Notes: generated from the sequence alone by a model not told the origin. Positions 36,228 to 45,315 are shown, counted from the first letter of the stretch. The stretch is DNA of 64,000 nucleotides from Rhodococcus sp. Leaf278 (GCF_001426085.1 NZ_LMRR01000042.1:26129-90128); one strand, 5' to 3'. Numbers and translations: made by a program.

Positions 36228-37609
36228 GTGCGTTGACTTCTGCACAGGCGTCGAAAGAGCACGGTGCCAGCATCATGGTGACGTCGCTCGCGTCGTTCTT
36301 CGGTGTCGTCTTGATTCAGGCGACGGCCTTTCTGGTCGACATATTCGGAGGTGGGGCCGGCGACAGTGCCGCAATCAACGCGCTCTACAGCGTGGCGTTG
36401 GTGTTCATCGGCGTTGCCCTGTACGTCGCGGCGGTGGTCACCTCGAACACATTCGCCACGATCGTCGCGGGGCGCACCCGCACCATTGCACTACTTCGCC
36501 TCCTGGGAGCGCGCTCTCGTGACCTGCGCCGATCGGTGGCACGCGAGGGTCTCGTCGTCGGATTGTTCGGTGGCGCAGTCGGTATGGTTCTCGGCGTCGG
36601 CGCCAGTCATCTGGCCCGGGCCATTGCGGTCTCGGCCGGCCAGCTGCCGGACGTGCAGTACACGACCGTTCAGCCACTGATAATTCTGCCGGTGGTCATC
36701 GTGGTGCTCACGACGACCGTCGCATCGTATGTGGGGTCTCGCAAGGTACTGGATGTCACGCCTGTCCAGGCAACGGGAGGTGCAGTCGACACGGGAGTGG
36801 AAGCTCCGCGGTCGCGTCGGATCAGAACAGTGCTCTCGATCGTGCTCATCGCCGGCGGGGTGATTCTGCTGGGTCTCGGGGTCCTGATCGGGATGGTCAA
36901 CCCGGGCGGTGTGCTGGTGGCATTCTTCGGTGGTATCGCATCGTTCACCGGAATCATGGTTGGGGCGTATCGCATTCTGCCCGCCACCCTGAAGCTGGTG
37001 GGGCGACTGTCCGGCCGCGGCCCTGCTGCTCGATTGGCGTCCGCCAACGCACTTCGCTACCCGGATCGCAGTACTCGTACCGCGGTGGGCCTGCTGATCG
37101 GGGTGACGTTGGTGACGACGTTCGCGGTCGCCATGTACAGCTATCGGACGATGCTCGTCAACGAATACGACGAGGCCACCGTCGGGCAGGTGCTCACCGT
37201 GACAGTGGGAATCATGACCGGTCTCATCGGATTCTCGGCCGTCATCGCGGCCGTCGGAATGGTGAACAACCTGCTGCTGAGCATTCTGCAACGCACTCGT
37301 GAGATCGGCCTGCTGCGCGCACTCGGGTTCACCCGCAAGCAGATTCGAGCGATGATCGTATCGGAAAGTACTCAGATGGTGGTCGCATCGATGGGCTTCG
37401 GTCTGATCCTCGGCATCGTGTACGGCTGGGCCGCAGCACAATCGCTGCTGGGCTCACTGGATTCCCGAGGGCTCACCGCGCCCACCCTGCCATGGGCCGT
37501 CATCGCCGGAACGGTGTTGTGCGGTGGACTCCTCGCACTGGGGGCCTCGTTGACCCCGGCGCGGCGTGCCAATCAGATCTCGCCGGTACTCGCGTTGGCA
37601 GACGCCTGA
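36224..37609 (+). CDS. FtsX-like ABC transporter permease
   Basis: A 461-residue membrane protein with about eight helices. Two FtsX domains are recognisable: TIVAGRTRTIALLRLLGARSRDLRRSVAREGLVVGLFGG and, near the end, LQRTREIGLLRALGFTRKQIRAMIVSESTQM. Both show the family's E-x-G-hh-R-A-h-G-h cytoplasmic coupling motif, one strict and one degenerate. It has no large extracellular MacB domain. It is coupled to the ATPase by an ATGA overlap. The substrate is unknown; a small peptide or lipid-targeting antibiotic is a reasonable guess. Confidence 0.92.
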   Translation: MSALTSAQASKEHGASIMVTSLASFFGVVLIQATAFLVDIFGGGAGDSAAINALYSVALVFIGVALYVAAVVTSNTFATIVAGRTRTIALLRLLGARSRDLRRSVAREGLVVGLFGGAVGMVLGVGASHLARAIAVSAGQLPDVQYTTVQPLIILPVVIVVLTTTVASYVGSRKVLDVTPVQATGGAVDTGVEAPRSRRIRTVLSIVLIAGGVILLGLGVLIGMVNPGGVLVAFFGGIASFTGIMVGAYRILPATLKLVGRLSGRGPAARLASANALRYPDRSTRTAVGLLIGVTLVTTFAVAMYSYRTMLVNEYDEATVGQVLTVTVGIMTGLIGFSAVIAAVGMVNNLLLSILQRTREIGLLRALGFTRKQIRAMIVSESTQMVVASMGFGLILGIVYGWAAAQSLLGSLDSRGLTAPTLPWAVIAGTVLCGGLLALGASLTPARRANQISPVLALADA

Positions 37610-37644
37610 TCTCGAGGCCTCGGGCCGGCTGCGGTGGGCATGGT

Positions 37645-37709
37645 TGCGCACTACCGACGCCGATCGACGGGATTCCGTCGATCGGCGGTCGTCGTGTGCA
37701 CTGGTGCCC
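37645..37709. repeat. Dispersed palindromic repeat, family B, copy 1
   Basis: The core is GCCGATCGAC, a short GGGATTCC loop, then GTCGATCGGC, a near-perfect 10-bp stem. It is flanked by TGCGCACTACCG and GTGTGCACTGGTGCCC, which extend the hairpin. It follows the permease stop by 36 bp. Copy 2 is at 38687-38752. Confidence 0.78.
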
Positions 37710-37804
37710 GTCATGGTCGGCCGGCCTGTGGATAACGCATCGACTTATCCACAGTTACGGAATTGCCACTGTTGCGCAAGCTCCACAGCCGCAACGGTGT
37801 AGCA

Positions 37805-38662
37805 ATGGGGGTTTACGCGGTGCAGCAACTGGTGGCGCAAGGGCTCAGTACGAGCGGCATTTCGAGGCGAGCTCGATCGGGAGAACTCGTACGCCTTCTG
37901 CCTAATGTCTAAGCGACGGAGAAACCCGACTACTTCGGCCTGTGCACTGCGGCGACTCTATGGAGACCGGATGCCGCACTGAGCCACGAAAGTGCGGCCT
38001 GGTTGTGGGGACTGATCGACTACGAACCGCGCCTGGTCTCTGTCACCGTTGCCCCGAACACCCAGTCGAGGTCGGTTCCCTGGGTTCGAATACATCGCCG
38101 ACGCCTCGTCGACGTCCAGCTGCACCGAGGCCTGCGAGTCGTGTCACTGGAGCAAACTTTTGTCGATGTCGCGACGTGCTTGTCGACGCCTGACCTCGAG
38201 AAATTCTTCGACAACGCCATCGACCATCACCTGCCGTGGCGTCGAGTTGCCGAATTGTGTCACTCCGCAAAGGGGATGCACGGGATGGCCGCGGTTCGCA
38301 AGCAGCTTCGAACATGTTGCCCCAGCACCAGATCGGAGCCGGAACGCGTGGTGGCGCGGGCATTGGCAGCTCGCCACTTCACGATGGAGATCAATGCGCG
38401 CGTCGGAAAGTTCTACGGCGACCTGGTCGACTTTTCCGCACGAGTGATCGTCGAAATCGATGGCCGAGAGTTTCACACGGATCCCGCCACGTTCAACAAC
38501 GATCGTCGACGGCAGAACGAGTTGGTGCTCGATGGATGGTTGGTGCTGCGCTACTCGGCGGCGACGGCACTTGCGGAGTTGGATCGCGTCGTGGACGAGA
38601 TCATCACCGTGGTGCGCCGTCGACGGAAATCGATTGCGGCAAGCGATCGTCGACTGCCGTGA
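37805..38662 (+). pseudogene. DUF559-type protein gene interrupted by an in-frame TAA
   Basis: From ATG 37805 the frame reads MGVYAVQQLVAQGLSTSGIS...GELVRLLPNV, stops at TAA 37910-37912, and continues in the same frame for 249 codons to TGA 38660-38662. The continuation is homologous-looking throughout: ALSHESAAWLWGL, the middle winged-helix region, and a C-terminal VSR-like nuclease fold (ARVIVEIDGREFH, DRRRQNELVLDGWLVLRYSA). DUF559 proteins usually begin with this kind of AbiEi-like winged helix and read ...LLPGVYAT at this point, so the TAA replaces an expected Tyr codon. One base substitution, or a sequencing error, explains it. An internal GTG at 38003 could make a truncated product of 219 residues. 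Confidence 0.82.
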
Positions 38663-38686
38663 TCATGCAGCTGCGGCGGGCCGGAG

Positions 38687-38752
38687 TGCGCACTACCGCC
38701 GCCGATCGACGGGATTGAAGTCGATCGGCGATCGTCGTGTGCACTGGTGCCC
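38687..38752. repeat. Dispersed palindromic repeat, family B, copy 2
   Basis: The same element as 37645-37709: TGCGCACTACCG, GCCGATCGAC, loop GGGATTGAA, GTCGATCGGC, then GTGTGCACTGGTGCCC. It sits between the convergent ends of the DUF559 pseudogene and egtD, so the two copies flank the pseudogene. Confidence 0.8.
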
Positions 38753-38764
38753 ACTCGGTGCGAG

Positions 38765-39733
38765 CTACTCGACCTTGCGCGCGAGGATGAGCGCGAAGCG
38801 GGAGTCTGCATCGGTCCACAGATGGTCGACGTCGAATCCCGCTGCGGCGAGTTCTTCGGTGATGCCTTCCGGTCGAAACTTCGCCGAGATTTCGGTGCGC
38901 AGGTCCTCATCGGCGTCGAAGTGCACGTGCAGATCGAGATCGGCGAGATACACCTCCTGCGGTGACGTGGCCCGGAGCCGCATTTCGATCCACTCCTGCT
39001 CGGCATTCCAGAGCGCGACGTGCTCGAACGCATCGGTGTCGAAATTTCCGTCCAGGCGAGAGTTGATCACCGACAGCACGTTTCGATTGAATTGCGCCGT
39101 CACCCCGGCAGCATCGTCGTATGCCGGAACGAGAACCGCCGGGTCGATGACCAGCCCGACACCGAGTAGCAGGTATTCGCCGGCATCCAAGGCGTCGGCG
39201 ATGGCCTTCAGAAATTCCTCGCGCTCCTCGGGGATGAGGTTGCCCAGGGTGCCGCCCAGGAACGCAATGGTGCGTGCGCGACCTGCGGGCAGATTGTGCA
39301 AGGTGTCGGTGAAATCGCTGACGATGCCGCGCACCTCGAGAGCGGGAAACTCCTGCCCGATCTGCTCGATGGCTCCCTCGAGCGCAGTGACCGATACATC
39401 CTGCGGCACATAGGTGTTCAACGAACCGTGCTTGACCCCTGCAGCAAGAAGAATCTTCGTCTTCTCCGACGACCCCGAGCCCAACTCGATCAACATCGTC
39501 GATTCGGTTGCCTCGGCGATGTCGAGTGCATGTTCTTCGAGGAGTGCCCGCTCGGTACGCGTCGGGTAGTACTCCGGCAACACGGTGATCTGCTCGAACA
39601 ACTCACTGCCCAGTGCGTCGTAGAAGTACTTGGGCGACAGCCATTTCGGCGAGGACGTCAACCCGTCTCGCACATCCTTGCGCAATTCGTCCACCAGTGC
39701 GGTATCTGCCAGGTGTACCTCGACAGTGCTCAT
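38765..39733 (-). CDS. egtD: L-histidine N(alpha)-methyltransferase EgtD
   Basis: A 322-residue enzyme trimethylating histidine to hercynine with S-adenosylmethionine, the first step of ergothioneine synthesis. It has the DUF2260/EgtD layout: SPKWLSPKYFYDALGSELFEQITVLPEYYPTRTE at the N-terminus, the SAM loop LIELGSGSSEKTK, IAFLGGTLGNLIPEER, and the C-terminal WNAEQEWIEMRLRA with the acidic histidine-binding residues. Length matches the 321-residue mycobacterial enzyme. Last gene of the egtABCD operon, overlapping egtC by 4 bp. Confidence 0.97.
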   Translation of the reverse strand: MSTVEVHLADTALVDELRKDVRDGLTSSPKWLSPKYFYDALGSELFEQITVLPEYYPTRTERALLEEHALDIAEATESTMLIELGSGSSEKTKILLAAGVKHGSLNTYVPQDVSVTALEGAIEQIGQEFPALEVRGIVSDFTDTLHNLPAGRARTIAFLGGTLGNLIPEEREEFLKAIADALDAGEYLLLGVGLVIDPAVLVPAYDDAAGVTAQFNRNVLSVINSRLDGNFDTDAFEHVALWNAEQEWIEMRLRATSPQEVYLADLDLHVHFDADEDLRTEISAKFRPEGITEELAAAGFDVDHLWTDADSRFALILARKVE

Positions 39734-40476
39734 GTGTGCTCCTCTTCATCGAGACGGGAAACGGTGAACTCCGATGCTGTAGCGACGACAAGACTGCGGT
39801 CGTCTATGTGCGTCCAGTCGGAGTCGTCGGTGGGTTCGGACGCGATGGTGACGGCGTCATCGGAACGGCGGACGGACAGTGCGTGATGTATCGCGGTGGC
39901 GTACATGTTCTCCCCGTCGCCGAGGAGAAAGTTGAGCCTGGACCCCGGCGCGCGCTCTTCGATGCGCCGAACCAACGTAGCAAGGGCCGCCTGCGGTTCG
40001 AGGCGGGTGAGCAACTGACGCAATACGATCCACACCGCCGCTGCGTCGGTCGGAGCCGGCAACGTGAGTGCATCGACGGGTGGTACCTCGGACCACAGGT
40101 CGGTCAGCGAGTGTGGCCAGCCGCGGACCACACCGTTGTGACTGAATGCCCAGCGGCCGTCGGTGAACGGGGCGCAGGCCGATCGTTCCACCGGCATTCC
40201 CACCGTCGCCGATCGCACCGCGGCGATCACCGACGTCGACTCCAGCTGCGGCAGAACATCGTCGACGGCCGGATCGGTCCAGATGGGCATCGGATTGCGG
40301 TAGCTGCGCACCGAACCGTCCTGCCACCAGGCGACGCCGAACCCGTCGGCATTGATGGTGCCGCCGCCGCGCATGTCGTTGGGGGCATACGACTGCACGC
40401 GGAGACTGTGGTCACCGGCAGTGAGCACGCCCCCGACGGACGTGCGAGGGCCGAGATACCCGAGATGACGGCACAT
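39730..40476 (-). CDS. egtC: Ergothioneine glutamine amidotransferase-like hydrolase EgtC
   Basis: A 248-residue N-terminal-nucleophile hydrolase. After Met, the exposed Cys2 of MCRHLGYLG is the catalytic nucleophile, as in class II amidotransferases. GWHxNADGFGVAWW-like residues appear as GTINADGFGVAWWQ, and FSHNGVVRGWP is the substrate-binding loop. EgtC removes the glutamyl group from gamma-glutamyl hercynylcysteine sulfoxide. It begins immediately after the egtB stop and overlaps egtD by 4 bp. Confidence 0.96.
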   Translation of the reverse strand: MCRHLGYLGPRTSVGGVLTAGDHSLRVQSYAPNDMRGGGTINADGFGVAWWQDGSVRSYRNPMPIWTDPAVDDVLPQLESTSVIAAVRSATVGMPVERSACAPFTDGRWAFSHNGVVRGWPHSLTDLWSEVPPVDALTLPAPTDAAAVWIVLRQLLTRLEPQAALATLVRRIEERAPGSRLNFLLGDGENMYATAIHHALSVRRSDDAVTIASEPTDDSDWTHIDDRSLVVATASEFTVSRLDEEEHT

Positions 40477-41781
40477 TCAGCTGGGCTCGACGTCGCGGGC
40501 CAACCGGAACCCGCTGAAGATCTGCCGCCGAATCGGGTGATCCCAGTTGCGGAACGTTCCTCGACAGGCCACTTCGTCGGTGCCGAACGAGCCGCCGCGC
40601 AACACCTTGTAATCGCCTCGCAAAAACACCTCGGAATATTCGGCGTAGGGGAACGCCTCGAATCCGGGGTACGCCTCGAATTCGGAGGACGTCCATTCCC
40701 ACACGTCACCGATCAGTTGATGAACACCGGCGGCGGACGCACCGTCCGGGTATGCGCCCACGTCCGCCGGTTCGAGGTGTCGCTGATTCAGATTGGCATG
40801 CGCTGCAGTGGGTTCGGCGTCGCCCCACGGGTAGGCGTGGCTGCTACCGGTCCGGGCGTCGTGGCGCGCGGCCTTCTCCCACTCCGCCTCGGTCGGTAGT
40901 CGCTTACCTGCCCAGCGGGCATAGGCGTCGGCCTCGAACCAGCTCACGTGCACCACGGGCTGCTGCGGACGCACCGGCTTGCGAACCCCGAAGCTACGCC
41001 GCCACCACGTGCCGTCGGAATCACGCTCCCAGAATTGCGGGGCGGTGAGTTGCGCGTCGACGCGATGCGCCCAGCCCTTCTCGGTCCACAGTTCACGACG
41101 CTCGTAACCGCCGTCGTCGATGAACTCGATGTACTGCGCGTTGGTGATCGGAGCTCGGTCGATGGCGAACGTCGGCACGTGCACCAGGTGAGCGGGCCGC
41201 TCGTTGTCCAGTGCCCACGGATCGAGCGAGGTGCCCATCGAGAACGCTCCACCGGGAATGATCGCCTCACCCGACACCTGCGCCGCAGACGTCGGGGGCG
41301 CGGGGGCAGTGAGAACGGCGGGGCCGGAGCGTAACTGGTGGGTCGCCAGCATCGTCTCGTCGTGCTGCTGTTCGTGCTGCGCGATCATGCCGAATGCAAA
41401 TCCGTGCTTCTCGACCGGCCTGCCCGCGAATGTACTGCGGTCCAGTACGTCCCAGGCCTTGTCGCGAACGGTCTGCACGTACACGCGCGCCTCGTCCGGA
41501 GTGAGCAACGGAAGCGAGGTTCGGGACGACCGTGAGTGCTTGAACGCGTCGTACAACTCGTCGATGTCGGGACGCACGGGATCACGACCACCGACGTCGC
41601 GGACCAGCCAGAGTTCTTCCTGACTTCCGATGTGCGCGAGATCCCACACCAGCGGACTCATCAACGGCGAATGCTGCGCCATCAGTTCGGCTTCGTCCAC
41701 GCAGTCGGTGAGTGCTGCACTGCGGGCACGGCTGCGGGTGAGGACCGTTTCGATCCTGTTCCTGAGTTGTTCGGCGCTCAC
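40477..41781 (-). CDS. egtB: Hercynine oxygenase EgtB
   Basis: A 434-residue non-heme iron enzyme that joins hercynine to gamma-glutamylcysteine with oxygen, forming the sulfoxide. GTG 41781 is chosen because it forms a GTGA overlap with egtA; an ATG 72 nt upstream lies inside egtA. The N-terminal DinB-like domain carries the iron ligands His50 (DLAHIG), His136 and His140 (QHEQQHDE), matching the three-His site of mycobacterial EgtB. The C-terminal FGE-sulfatase domain (about 175-434) has IPGGAFSMGTSLDPWALDNERP, RLPTEAEWEKAARH, and GGSFGTDEVACRGTFRNWDHP. Confidence 0.97.
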   Translation of the reverse strand: MSAEQLRNRIETVLTRSRARSAALTDCVDEAELMAQHSPLMSPLVWDLAHIGSQEELWLVRDVGGRDPVRPDIDELYDAFKHSRSSRTSLPLLTPDEARVYVQTVRDKAWDVLDRSTFAGRPVEKHGFAFGMIAQHEQQHDETMLATHQLRSGPAVLTAPAPPTSAAQVSGEAIIPGGAFSMGTSLDPWALDNERPAHLVHVPTFAIDRAPITNAQYIEFIDDGGYERRELWTEKGWAHRVDAQLTAPQFWERDSDGTWWRRSFGVRKPVRPQQPVVHVSWFEADAYARWAGKRLPTEAEWEKAARHDARTGSSHAYPWGDAEPTAAHANLNQRHLEPADVGAYPDGASAAGVHQLIGDVWEWTSSEFEAYPGFEAFPYAEYSEVFLRGDYKVLRGGSFGTDEVACRGTFRNWDHPIRRQIFSGFRLARDVEPS

Positions 41782-43034
41782 ACCGATTCCTTTCGATTCC
41801 GAAAATCCGGTGATGCCGTGTCGAACTCGCTGGGAGGTTCGCCGGCTCGGCATCGGCGAGCAGCTGCCGACAGGTAGTCGGCGTACTCACCGCCACACTC
41901 TGCTGCGAGGTCGAGCAATTCGGTTGCGGCCGAACGGAGATCGCGGTCGCCGAGTCCGATACGAGCCGCGTCGAGCCAGCGTCCGGCCGTCCCGGCTCCG
42001 ATCTCGGTGGCGCGAGCCACCAGCTCGGGCGTCGACAACAGCGCCTCGAACGCCGCCGCGGGAATGACCCACTGCCCGTCCGGTTGGGCGTCGAGATAAC
42101 GGATCTCGAGATGACCGCACGCTCGAACCTGGGGAAACAGGGTGGTCAGGTGATAATCGAGGTCGCCGTACGTGGGCGCACGTCCGACGACATCCGGATC
42201 AGCCAGCCACTGTGCGAACGTCGTACCCGCAGGCGCTTCCCAGTTCTGGTCGACGCCCATTATGCACAGCAGCGGAACGTCGAGAGCCCACCGCGCGTAA
42301 TCGGCAATCGGATCTCCGGTATTCGGAACCGCCGTTCTGCTGGAATCGGTTCTACTGGAATCGAGTTCGAGCCACGTGCGCATCCGCTGGGACGCCCACA
42401 CTCCTTCGGGGGCTCCCTCGAGTTCCGGGGACCGAGCGAATGCCGCCACGAACGCCGGGCCGATCACGTGGAGCATTCGCCACCGCGCGGCAACCTCGCC
42501 GCGGTCGCGACCGGCGTCGACACTCACCTGCGCGGCAGCGGTGTTGCACATCATCAATTTGCCGAAGGGACCGATGGTGGTGAACCGGTTCTCCATCGCG
42601 CAGTATCTCGGCAGAACGAGAAGCCGTTCGGGAGCGCGTGTGGTATCTGCCGGAACGGCGAGGATGCGGATGCCGGAGCCCTCGAGCATGTCTCGCACCA
42701 AGCGCGCATCGGCGTCGAGCACGGATGCCAGGTCGGAAACGGATGTATAAGGCGAACTGGACAATTCGACTTGGCCGCCGGGTTCGACGGTGACCATACT
42801 TCCGCCCGGCAACGTCAGGGCGGGTGACTCGGGGGCGATACTGCGCGGGGAGTGATCACCGAGCGCAGTGGCAAGCGAGGAGAGGCTGGGACGCGTTCCG
42901 TCGTCGAGGGCAGTGAGCCACTCGAGTTCGGCACCGATCAACGTCGGTGGACCCAGCTTGAAACACACTTTCGACACGTATGCCTCGGCTGCTGGGCGTG
43001 TGCTCAGCTCGAGGGACTTCTCGTTGGACGACAC
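41778..43034 (-). CDS. egtA: Glutamate-cysteine ligase EgtA
   Basis: A 418-residue GCS2-type ligase that makes gamma-glutamylcysteine for ergothioneine. Features are IGAELEWLTALDDG at the N-terminus with the metal-binding Glu residues, LTLPGGSMVTVEPGGQVELSS, a Met-Cys-Asn-Thr segment (GKLMMCNTAAAQVSVD) and HLEIRYLDAQPD. A small SSRTDSSRT repeat sits in a surface loop near 226-234. First gene of egtABCD; the divergent egtE begins 145 bp away, so a shared control region is likely there. Confidence 0.95.
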   Translation of the reverse strand: MSSNEKSLELSTRPAAEAYVSKVCFKLGPPTLIGAELEWLTALDDGTRPSLSSLATALGDHSPRSIAPESPALTLPGGSMVTVEPGGQVELSSSPYTSVSDLASVLDADARLVRDMLEGSGIRILAVPADTTRAPERLLVLPRYCAMENRFTTIGPFGKLMMCNTAAAQVSVDAGRDRGEVAARWRMLHVIGPAFVAAFARSPELEGAPEGVWASQRMRTWLELDSSRTDSSRTAVPNTGDPIADYARWALDVPLLCIMGVDQNWEAPAGTTFAQWLADPDVVGRAPTYGDLDYHLTTLFPQVRACGHLEIRYLDAQPDGQWVIPAAAFEALLSTPELVARATEIGAGTAGRWLDAARIGLGDRDLRSAATELLDLAAECGGEYADYLSAAARRCRAGEPPSEFDTASPDFRNRKESV

Positions 43035-43179
43035 TTTTTCCTTCTTTCCGCACTCACCACGTTCTTCGCTACTGAACGTACCCAGCTGCGGGGATCGAAA
43101 ACGCCGTGATCCCGCGTCGTATCGAGGCTACCGATTGTGCAACCCTGATGCCGAGAGTTCGTGACAGGAAGGACGACCG

Positions 43180-44349
43180 ATGCTCGATCAGGACCGCATC
43201 CGCCGCGATACCCCCGGTGCGTCGGGTCGGGTATTTCTCGACAGCGCCGGCTCCTCGTTGCCGCCCACCGTCGTCGTCGACACCGCCGTCGCGCACCTGC
43301 GCCGAGAAGCGGAAGTCGGTGGCTATCGGGCAGCAAACGAACGCTCGGACGATCTCGCGGCGGTGAAGACATCGATCGGAACGTTGATCGGGGCTTCGGC
43401 GTCGAGCATCGCCCTGAGCGATTCCGCGACACGTGCCTGGACCGACTTCTTCTACTCCGTGCCGCTCTCCCCCGGTGATCGAATCCTGCTGTGCGAGGCC
43501 GAGTACGCCAGCAACGCGATCTCCGCTCTGCACCGCGCCGAGGTCACCGGAGCGGTGGTCGAGGTGATTCCGAGCGACGTGTCGGGACGGATCGACGTCG
43601 ACGCGCTGGCCACCATGCTCGACGATCGCGTGAAGCTGGTCTCGGTGGTGCACGCACCCACCAACGGCGGTCTGATCAACCCCGCCCGCGCTGTCGCAGA
43701 TCTCGCCCACCGACACGGTGCCCTGGTACTGCTCGACGCCTGCCAGTCCATGGGACAGATGCGCATCGACGTCGACGAGCTCGATGTCGACGCGCTCTCT
43801 GCCACCGGACGCAAATGGCTCCGCGGCCCGCGCGGAACCGGATTTCTCTACCTGCGTCCAGGATTGGCGTCGACGCTGCATCCACCGGCCCTCGACTTGC
43901 ACAGCGCCCAATGGGAAGACACCTCCACCTACCGAATGGCCGACGACGCCACACGATTCGAGTTCTGGGAATGCGACGTCGCGGCCAGGCTCGCACTCGG
44001 TGCCGCCGTCGACTATCTACTCGAGCTCGGTATCGACCACGTCGAAGAGGCAGTCGGCGAACGTGCCGAATATCTGCGCGCGGGGCTCCTGAAGGTCCCC
44101 GGCGTGACAGTGCAGGATCTGGGCGAACGCAAGAGTGGGATCGTCTCCTTCACCGTCGACGGTGAAGATCCCCTTGCTGTCCGCGATCGACTCGCCGCCC
44201 AGAACGTGACGGTGACCGTCAGCCACCGTGGCTCGACGCGCCTGGACATGACGGGCCGCGGACTCGACGCCGTGGTGCGTGCGTCTCCGCACTATTTCGT
44301 CACCTTCGCCGAGTTGGACGCGATGCTCGCTGCGCTCGCAGGTGCATGA
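43180..44349 (+). CDS. egtE: PLP-dependent C-S lyase EgtE
   Basis: A 389-residue class V aminotransferase-fold protein that would cleave hercynylcysteine sulfoxide to ergothioneine. The PLP lysine is in SATGRKWLRGPRGTG (about 211), preceded by LVLLDACQSMGQ with the PLP-binding Asp. An AGSSLPP N-terminal block and HAPTNGGLINP are typical. A cysteine desulfurase is the alternative by fold, but position next to egtABCD decides. It is divergent from the operon. The last 58 bp overlap the antisense end of the EamA gene and enter a family-C repeat. Confidence 0.92.
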   Translation: MLDQDRIRRDTPGASGRVFLDSAGSSLPPTVVVDTAVAHLRREAEVGGYRAANERSDDLAAVKTSIGTLIGASASSIALSDSATRAWTDFFYSVPLSPGDRILLCEAEYASNAISALHRAEVTGAVVEVIPSDVSGRIDVDALATMLDDRVKLVSVVHAPTNGGLINPARAVADLAHRHGALVLLDACQSMGQMRIDVDELDVDALSATGRKWLRGPRGTGFLYLRPGLASTLHPPALDLHSAQWEDTSTYRMADDATRFEFWECDVAARLALGAAVDYLLELGIDHVEEAVGERAEYLRAGLLKVPGVTVQDLGERKSGIVSFTVDGEDPLAVRDRLAAQNVTVTVSHRGSTRLDMTGRGLDAVVRASPHYFVTFAELDAMLAALAGA

Positions 44350-45242
44350 CAATTCGTAGCGGGGGTCGAATTTTCGCTCACATGGGTCTTGCGGAGGTAT
44401 AGAGCCACACCGATTCCCGAGACCACCAGTCCACCCACTCCAACCCAGGTAATCGCATCGCCGAACATGAGCCAAGCCCACACCATGGTCGTCGGCGGAG
44501 TCAGGTACAGCAGCACGCTGGCGCGAGTGGGTCCGTTACGACGCACCACGAACAGGTACGCGCCGTATGCGCCGAACGTCGACAGCACCACGGTCCAGGC
44601 GACGGCCGCTCCGAAAGCCACCGTCATCGGCGGTGCGAGATCTCCCGCCAGAGCGCTCCAGGTCATGAAACCGGCTGCGCTGAAGGAACATTGAACAGCC
44701 ATCGACAGCGCGATCGGCTCCTTCGGTGCCAGGATTCGCTGACCGACGGTCCCGATCGACAACGCCAACATCCCGGCGGCCGGTAGTAAGTAGACGGGCC
44801 AGGAGAGGTCGGCACCGGACATGTCCCCCACCACGACCAGCGATACCCCGACGATGCCGACGACGAGTCCCAGACTCTGCCTCGGCCCGACGCGTTCGCC
44901 GAAGATCCTGCTCGACGCCATGGCGACCAACAGCGGCTGCAGGGCGGCGATCAGCGCGGCGACACCTGGCGGCACGCCCATCCCGATGCCGGTGATGGTG
45001 GCCCCGAGGTAGAGGAACTGACAAAACAGGCCCAGCACGGCGTGAATTCGGATGGCGTGCCAGGTCGGTGTCAGCCTCCGATATCGGCACCAGGCGATCA
45101 GGAGCACCGCAGCCGCGACGTAGCGCCAGGCCAGCAGCGTGTGCGCGGGGGCTTCGGCTGTGCCGAGTTCGGCTCCGATGAAGCCCGAACTCCACAGCAC
45201 CACCAGGGCCGTACCTGCGACCGTATCGATATTTGCTCTCAT
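44292..45242 (-). CDS. EamA/DMT-family transporter
   Basis: A 316-residue protein with ten predicted membrane helices in two EamA halves (about 8-135 and 150-288), e.g. GTALVVLWSSGFIGAELG and WTVVLSTFGAYGAYLFVVRRNGPTRASV. Such transporters export amino acids, metabolites or drugs. It is divergent from a TetR gene with a palindromic operator, so it is probably an induced exporter. The final 24 residues (after LRKTHVSE) are read from a family-C repeat and overlap egtE in antisense; the functional protein probably ends with the tenth helix. Substrate unknown. Confidence 0.9.
   Translation of the reverse strand: MRANIDTVAGTALVVLWSSGFIGAELGTAEAPAHTLLAWRYVAAAVLLIAWCRYRRLTPTWHAIRIHAVLGLFCQFLYLGATITGIGMGVPPGVAALIAALQPLLVAMASSRIFGERVGPRQSLGLVVGIVGVSLVVVGDMSGADLSWPVYLLPAAGMLALSIGTVGQRILAPKEPIALSMAVQCSFSAAGFMTWSALAGDLAPPMTVAFGAAVAWTVVLSTFGAYGAYLFVVRRNGPTRASVLLYLTPPTTMVWAWLMFGDAITWVGVGGLVVSGIGVALYLRKTHVSENSTPATNCHAPASAASIASNSAKVTK
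44325..44384. repeat. Dispersed repeat, family C, copy 1
   Basis: A 60-bp element, GCTCGCTGCGCTCGCA, then GTGCA, TTCGTAGC, GGGGTCGAA and CACATG blocks. It aligns without gaps to 45864-45923 with about ten mismatches. It covers the egtE 3' end and the antisense 3' end of the EamA gene. Confidence 0.75.
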
Positions 45243-45256
45243 TCAGCGATGTAAAC

Positions 45257-45270
45257 ATACAGGTCTGTAT
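45257..45270. promoter_or_regulatory. Palindromic operator between EamA and TetR genes
   Basis: ATACAG-GT-CTGTAT is a perfect inverted repeat with a 2-bp centre, 15 bp before the EamA start and 46 bp before the TetR start. Its place in a divergent TetR promoter makes it the likely TetR binding site; it is inside an AT-rich stretch. Confidence 0.72.
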
Positions 45271-45315
45271 ACTCGCAGTGCACCTGCTTCTCACCAGCGC
45301 TTTCGGAAGGTATCC

